Shown piece by piece: positions 60,455-64,000 of a DNA stretch of 64,000 nt. The notes below the pieces were generated by a model. It was not told where the DNA came from and ran no database searches. It saw only the letters and a list, made by a program, of their open reading frames with translations. The stretch's first letter is position 1. Each line of letters opens with the position of its first letter. The DNA comes from Sunxiuqinia elliptica. Its GTDB lineage: Bacteria; Bacteroidota; Bacteroidia; Bacteroidales; Prolixibacteraceae. The DNA lies in assembly GCF_900113005.1 (NCBI RefSeq), contig NZ_FONW01000002.1, forward strand, positions 372,001 through 436,000, read 5' to 3'. Position numbers and translations under genes: made by a program.

Positions 60455-61548
60455 GAAATTTAAGCTTGTTAACTCTTGTCGTGCTGTTTTTTGCTGCCTG
60501 CCAGAGTAACTCAACCCAGTACAAGGTAAGTGGAACGGTTGCCGGACTGGATTCAGGTATCGTTTATTTGGTGAAAACCGAAAACGGACGACCAGTAACA
60601 ACAGATACAACAGATTTGGTCAACGGTGAATTTAGCTTCGAGGGCAGTATTGCAGTACCAGAATTATATTATTTGAGATTGAATGCTCAGGATTACTTCG
60701 GTCGGTTCTTCCTCGAAAATGATAAAATTGAGGTAACAGCAAATATTGACAGCCTTCAAAATACGGAAATTACCGGTTCTCCTTCAAACGATGTGTTTAA
60801 TAAATACCTGGATGAAGTGCAGGTAATGAATGAAAAGATGCAGGAGTATCAGCAACAATATGCTGCAGCACGGGCATCAGGTAATGAAGATGAGGTTAAG
60901 CGTATCGAATTCGACGCTAAAGCAACCAATGATAACATGGCTGTATTTGCCAAGAATTTTGTGCGAGAAAATAATACCTCTGTTGTTGCTCCTTTTATTT
61001 TGTTGACTCAGCTTTCACAACAATTGCAATATGTCGATCTAAAAGAATTGTATGACTTGTTTCCGGCAGAATTGTCAGAGTCTCTTTATATGAAGGAATT
61101 AACAAAAATTATTGAAACGAAAGGGCGCACGGCTGTTGGTGTTCAGGCACCAGAGTTTACCATGAATGATGTTGATGGTACTCCAGTCAGTCTTTCTTCT
61201 TTTAAAGGAAAATATTTGTTGATTGACTTTTGGGCATCGTGGTGTGGACCATGTCGTCGTGAAAACCCGAATGTGGTTGAAGCATACCAAAAGTACAAAG
61301 ACAAAGGCTTTGATATTTTGGGAGTTTCTTTAGATCGTGACAAGAGTGCCTGGTTGAAAGGAATTGAGGAAGATCAGTTGACTTGGACTCATGTGTCAGA
61401 TCTGAAATACTGGCAAAATGAAGTGGCTCAGCTGTACGGTGTCAGCGCGATCCCTCACTCGGTATTGTTAGATAAGGATGGTAAAATCATTGCCAAGAAC
61501 CTTCGAGGCGAAGATCTGCACAAGAAATTAGAAGAGTTATTAAATTAA
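60451..61548 (+). CDS. TlpA-like thioredoxin lipoprotein with an N-terminal DUF4369 domain
   Basis: A 365-residue periplasmic thioredoxin-fold protein with a lipoprotein signal (FFAAC). Residues about 25-120 form the DUF4369 beta-domain ([39 protein letters not shown]). A helical linker follows ([19 protein letters not shown]). The C-terminal 140 residues are TlpA/AhpC-TSA-like: [39 protein letters not shown], with the redox CGPC, and [27 protein letters not shown] with the cis-Pro. Likely a disulfide reductase or isomerase. It overlaps meaB by ATGA. Confidence 0.92.
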   Translation: MRNLSLLTLVVLFFAACQSNSTQYKVSGTVAGLDSGIVYLVKTENGRPVTTDTTDLVNGEFSFEGSIAVPELYYLRLNAQDYFGRFFLENDKIEVTANIDSLQNTEITGSPSNDVFNKYLDEVQVMNEKMQEYQQQYAAARASGNEDEVKRIEFDAKATNDNMAVFAKNFVRENNTSVVAPFILLTQLSQQLQYVDLKELYDLFPAELSESLYMKELTKIIETKGRTAVGVQAPEFTMNDVDGTPVSLSSFKGKYLLIDFWASWCGPCRRENPNVVEAYQKYKDKGFDILGVSLDRDKSAWLKGIEEDQLTWTHVSDLKYWQNEVAQLYGVSAIPHSVLLDKDGKIIAKNLRGEDLHKKLEELLN

Positions 61549-61560
61549 TTACCGCATATG

Positions 61561-61588
61561 AAAACCGGCAAAGCAGCCGGTTTTTTTA
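61561..61588 (+). terminator. Rho-independent terminator of the meaB-tlpA unit
   Basis: AACCGGC (61563-61569) / GCCGGTT (61576-61582) with a six-base loop and a run of T, 14 bases after the stop codon. Confidence 0.8.
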
Positions 61589-61700
61589 TCGCCTGTCGTG
61601 TCCGTTCAGAAATGACATGCAGGAGAAAACTGTTTTGAAAACTTTTTAGCTTTTAAGCTGTTTGTAAAATCGACAAATCAAATTCAGTTAATCAATCATT

Positions 61701-63092
61701 ATGAGTTACGATGTAATAGTAATAGGTAGTGGTCCTGGTGGCTATGTAGCTGCTATTCGGGCTGCTCAATTGGGTTTTAAAGTTGGAGTTGTTGAAAAAG
61801 AAAATATTGGAGGAGTCTGCCTGAACTGGGGATGCATTCCAACCAAATCCTTATTGAAAAGTGCTCAGGCTCTTGAGTATGCGAAGCATGCTGCTGATTA
61901 TGGTGTGAGTATTTCCGGAGAAGTAAAAGCCGATTTTGAAGCCATGGTTAAGCGAAGCCGCGATGTTGCCGGTGGAATGAGCCAGGGAATTCAGTTCTTG
62001 TTCAAAAAGAATAAAATTGAAGCAATCAACGGTTACGGCCGCCTAAAAGCAAAAGGAACAGTTGAAGTGGAAGACGACAAAGGCGAGAAAAAAAGCTACT
62101 CGGCCAAACACATTATTTTGGCTACAGGAGCACGTTCACGTCAGTTGCCTAACTTGCCACAGGATGGAAAGAAAATTATTGGCTATCGCGAAGCGATGAC
62201 TTTACCGAAGCAGCCTAAATCAATGGTTGTTGTTGGTTCTGGTGCCATTGGTAGCGAGTTTGCCAACTTTTACCACAACATTGGAACTGCAGTAACTTTG
62301 GTGGAGTACATGCCAACTGTAGTGCCAAACGAGGATGAAGAAGTAGCCAAAACATTGGAGCGTTCATTTAAGAAAGCGAAAATGAAGGTGATGACCAATG
62401 CTTCAGTGGAGTCGGTGGATACCAAAGGAAAAACTTGCAAGGTGCAGGTGAAAACCAAAAAAGGTGAAGAGACTATCGAAGCAGAAGTGGTGCTGTCGGC
62501 TGTTGGTATTGCTCCAAACATCGAAAATATCGGGCTTGAAGAGCTTGGTGTTGAGGTGGAAAATGGCAAAGTAAAAGTCGATGACTTTTACCGTACCAAT
62601 GTTGAGGGCGTTTATGCTATCGGCGATATTGTTCACGGACCAGCTTTAGCACACGTTGCTTCGGCTGAGGGAATTACCTGCGTTGAGAAAATTGCAGGAC
62701 AAAATCCTGATCCGGTTGATTATGGTAATATCCCGGGATGTACGTATACCAGTCCGGAAGTTTCATCAGTGGGGCTGACCGAGAAGAAAGCCAAAGAAGC
62801 TGGTTATGAAATTAAGGTTGGTAAATTTCCTTACACAGCTAGTGGTAAAGCCAAAGCTGCCGGACAGCCTGAAGGTTTTGTGAAACTTATTTTTGATGCC
62901 AAATATGGTGAGTTATTGGGTGCCCACATGATTGGTGGTAACGTGACTGAGATGATCGCAGAAATGGTGGTTGCCAAGAAATTGGAAATCACAGGACACG
63001 AACTGATTAAGACCATTCACCCTCACCCAACAATGAGCGAAGCAATCATGGAAGCAGCGGCTGCGGCTTACGATGAGGTAATCCACTTGTAA
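61701..63092 (+). CDS. lpdA: Dihydrolipoyl dehydrogenase
   Basis: Reoxidises dihydrolipoamide in 2-oxo-acid dehydrogenase or glycine-cleavage complexes with NAD+. 463 residues. FAD-binding VIVIGSGPGGYVAAIRAAQLG at the start, redox-active GGVCLNWGCIPTKSLLKS, NAD-binding MVVVGSGAIGSEFANFYHNIG (about 173), the second FAD motif VYAIGDIVHGPALAHVA and the catalytic base pair region IHPHPTMSEAIMEAA near the C terminus. Classical pyridine-nucleotide disulfide oxidoreductase with all key residues. No E1, E2 or lipoyl-protein gene is adjacent, so it probably serves several complexes. Confidence 0.95.
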   Translation: MSYDVIVIGSGPGGYVAAIRAAQLGFKVGVVEKENIGGVCLNWGCIPTKSLLKSAQALEYAKHAADYGVSISGEVKADFEAMVKRSRDVAGGMSQGIQFLFKKNKIEAINGYGRLKAKGTVEVEDDKGEKKSYSAKHIILATGARSRQLPNLPQDGKKIIGYREAMTLPKQPKSMVVVGSGAIGSEFANFYHNIGTAVTLVEYMPTVVPNEDEEVAKTLERSFKKAKMKVMTNASVESVDTKGKTCKVQVKTKKGEETIEAEVVLSAVGIAPNIENIGLEELGVEVENGKVKVDDFYRTNVEGVYAIGDIVHGPALAHVASAEGITCVEKIAGQNPDPVDYGNIPGCTYTSPEVSSVGLTEKKAKEAGYEIKVGKFPYTASGKAKAAGQPEGFVKLIFDAKYGELLGAHMIGGNVTEMIAEMVVAKKLEITGHELIKTIHPHPTMSEAIMEAAAAAYDEVIHL

Positions 63093-63138
63093 TAAAATGC
63101 CTACTGAATAGATACTTCAGTAACGAGTTGAGATAAAT

Positions 63139-63176
63139 CAAAAAACCGTTCCGAAATTTCGGAACGGTTTTTTTGT
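63139..63176. terminator. Two-way terminator after lpdA
   Basis: AACCGTTCCGAAA and its exact complement TTTCGGAACGGTT form a long perfect palindrome flanked by A and T runs, so it can serve lpdA on the plus strand and perhaps tsaC on the minus strand. Confidence 0.85.
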
Positions 63177-63249
63177 TTTTTATCCTTCAGTCGTTTTCCG
63201 ATTGAAGGAGGCTATCGTAACTTATTTCGATAAGGTCTTAAAAATTAAG

Positions 63250-63813
63250 TTATTGTCTTAATACCTGAATTTCTCCACCTGTTCCTAATTTAATAATGCT
63301 TGATGGACTTTTAGGGCTGTGGTCATCCTGCCGGTACTCAACTACATAGTCAACAGCATCGATAATTTCCGAACTGATTTCATCGAAAAAGGCAGGGGAA
63401 GGCTCTCCGCTGATATTAGCAGAGGTGCTCACGAGTGGCTTTTTGAAACGTTGAATCAGCTGTTGAGTAAAAGCCTCGCTGGTCAACCGAATTCCAATAC
63501 TTCCATCTTCTGCAACCAGGTTTTTGGCTAAATTTTTAGCACCCGAGTAGATAATGGTCATTGGCTTTTCGGTCACTTCAATTAAATCGTAAGCAATTTC
63601 GGGGACTTCCTCCACGTACCGTTCCAGCGCATTGATGTTTTCAAGGAGAACGAGCATGCTTTTGGAGTCTTCCCGTTTTTTGAGCTGATAGATGCGGCGA
63701 ACAGCTTCTTCATTGGTGGCATCGCAGCCAATTCCCCAAATGGTATCAGTCGGGTAAAGAATGATTCCGCCTTGTTGCAGCACTTCAAGTGCCTTTTTAA
63801 TGTCGTTATGCAT
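63250..63813 (-). CDS. tsaC: L-threonylcarbamoyladenylate synthase
   Basis: Makes threonylcarbamoyl-AMP from threonine, bicarbonate and ATP for the t6A modification of tRNA (Sua5/YrdC/YciO family). 187 residues: GGIILYPTDTIWGIGCDATN near the N terminus, the KKREDSKSMLVLLEN region with the invariant basic residues that bind ATP, and KPLVSTSANISGEPS. At 187 residues it lacks the C-terminal domain of long Sua5 proteins. Its start codon overlaps the last codons of an upstream glycosyltransferase-like gene by eight bases, so the two are coupled. Confidence 0.92.
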   Translation of the reverse strand: MHNDIKKALEVLQQGGIILYPTDTIWGIGCDATNEEAVRRIYQLKKREDSKSMLVLLENINALERYVEEVPEIAYDLIEVTEKPMTIIYSGAKNLAKNLVAEDGSIGIRLTSEAFTQQLIQRFKKPLVSTSANISGEPSPAFFDEISSEIIDAVDYVVEYRQDDHSPKSPSSIIKLGTGGEIQVLRQ

Positions 63814-64000
63814 GATATACTTTTTGATATAATTTCATGAGTTGGGTGGCGTAGGCTTCGGGGGTGAAGCGTTGCGCATTTTGAAATCCCTTTTCAATAA
63901 GTTGGTTCCGGTAATCTTCGTCATTCAGTATTTGCTTAATCCCAGCGCTTAGCTCGTTGTAGTTGGGGGGCTTGATGTAGTGGGCTCCCTCGCCACCTGC
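63806..64000 (-). CDS. Glycosyltransferase C-terminal end (5' part outside window)
   Basis: The frame is open from the right window edge to a stop at 63806-63808 and shows 64 residues: AGGEGAHYIKPPNYNELSAGI, then LNDEDYRNQLIEKGFQNAQRFTPEAYATQLMKLYQK. This has the texture of the GT-B glycosyltransferase family 1/4 C terminus, with a P-loop-like GEGAHYIKP segment and the final helix. The rest, including the donor-binding Glu region, lies outside. The assignment is a likely but not certain reading of a short fragment. Confidence 0.65.
   Translation of the reverse strand, partial: AGGEGAHYIKPPNYNELSAGIKQILNDEDYRNQLIEKGFQNAQRFTPEAYATQLMKLYQKVYHA

Noticed and set aside
1-64000. tRNA, rRNA, riboswitch or insertion sequence
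   Set aside because: I looked through the intergenic gaps by eye and saw no tRNA-like clover, rRNA segment, known riboswitch core or transposase-like frame. A covariance-model search would settle it.

Overview
The window is a chromosomal segment of a Bacteroidota bacterium, most likely of the Marinilabiliales/Prolixibacteraceae type. The evidence is the gene content: a TonB receptor with an STN domain, DUF4249, DUF1080 and DUF1573 proteins, a spondin-domain lipoprotein, a RprXY-like two-component pair, a sulfatase and a fused periplasmic MsrB-MsrA. Promoters often carry the phylum's TAnnTTTG -7 motif, and Shine-Dalgarno sequences are weak. I found no rRNA or tRNA gene, CRISPR array, complete insertion sequence or prophage. 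About 49 genes are supported. Two are cut by the window edges (an S9 peptidase on the left, a probable glycosyltransferase on the right) and one looks frameshifted.

Layout. 1-8.1 kb: S9 peptidase, gpmI, a DUF3109 protein, an aldehyde dehydrogenase, an alpha/beta hydrolase and a TRM11-like methyltransferase. 8.3-8.6 kb: a tandem array of about seven palindromes at a 41-42 bp period. 8.8-13.7 kb, minus strand: a response regulator and histidine kinase, then msrAB, then a methionine-rich spondin lipoprotein. Each of these three transcription units has the same triple direct repeat upstream, so I propose one envelope-redox regulon. 13.9-20.8 kb: a small membrane protein, then a four-gene operon of unknown purpose (secreted protein, STN-TonB receptor, DUF4249 lipoprotein, macroglobulin/plug-like protein).

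21-34 kb: an acyl-CoA synthetase; an HD phosphohydrolase; a VOC protein with a sulfatase; an M20 dipeptidase; a FUSC/YccS membrane protein; an acyl-CoA dehydrogenase; a SLOG-type protein; a Tat-exported aldo/keto reductase divergent from a DUF1080 protein. 34.7-44.8 kb: eight minus-strand genes, read as nadB, nadC, coaX, an outer-membrane beta-barrel, a TPR protein, lptC, a CorC-like protein and a PpiD-like foldase. They join NAD and CoA synthesis to envelope assembly. 45-51 kb: a tripartite RND efflux operon. 51-54.3 kb: a broken small membrane protein, an aspartate-racemase-like gene with a yiaK-like dehydrogenase, and a second DUF1080 lipoprotein.

54.7-64 kb: 6-phosphofructokinase with atypical substrate-site residues, a RprX/RprY-like two-component system, a DUF1573 protein, meaB overlapping a TlpA-like thioredoxin, lpdA, and tsaC overlapping the end of a glycosyltransferase.

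Most of the window is ordinary housekeeping DNA. The parts that deserve attention are the shared regulatory boxes around the 8.8-13.7 kb redox module, the palindrome array beside it, and the DUF4249/TonB operon.
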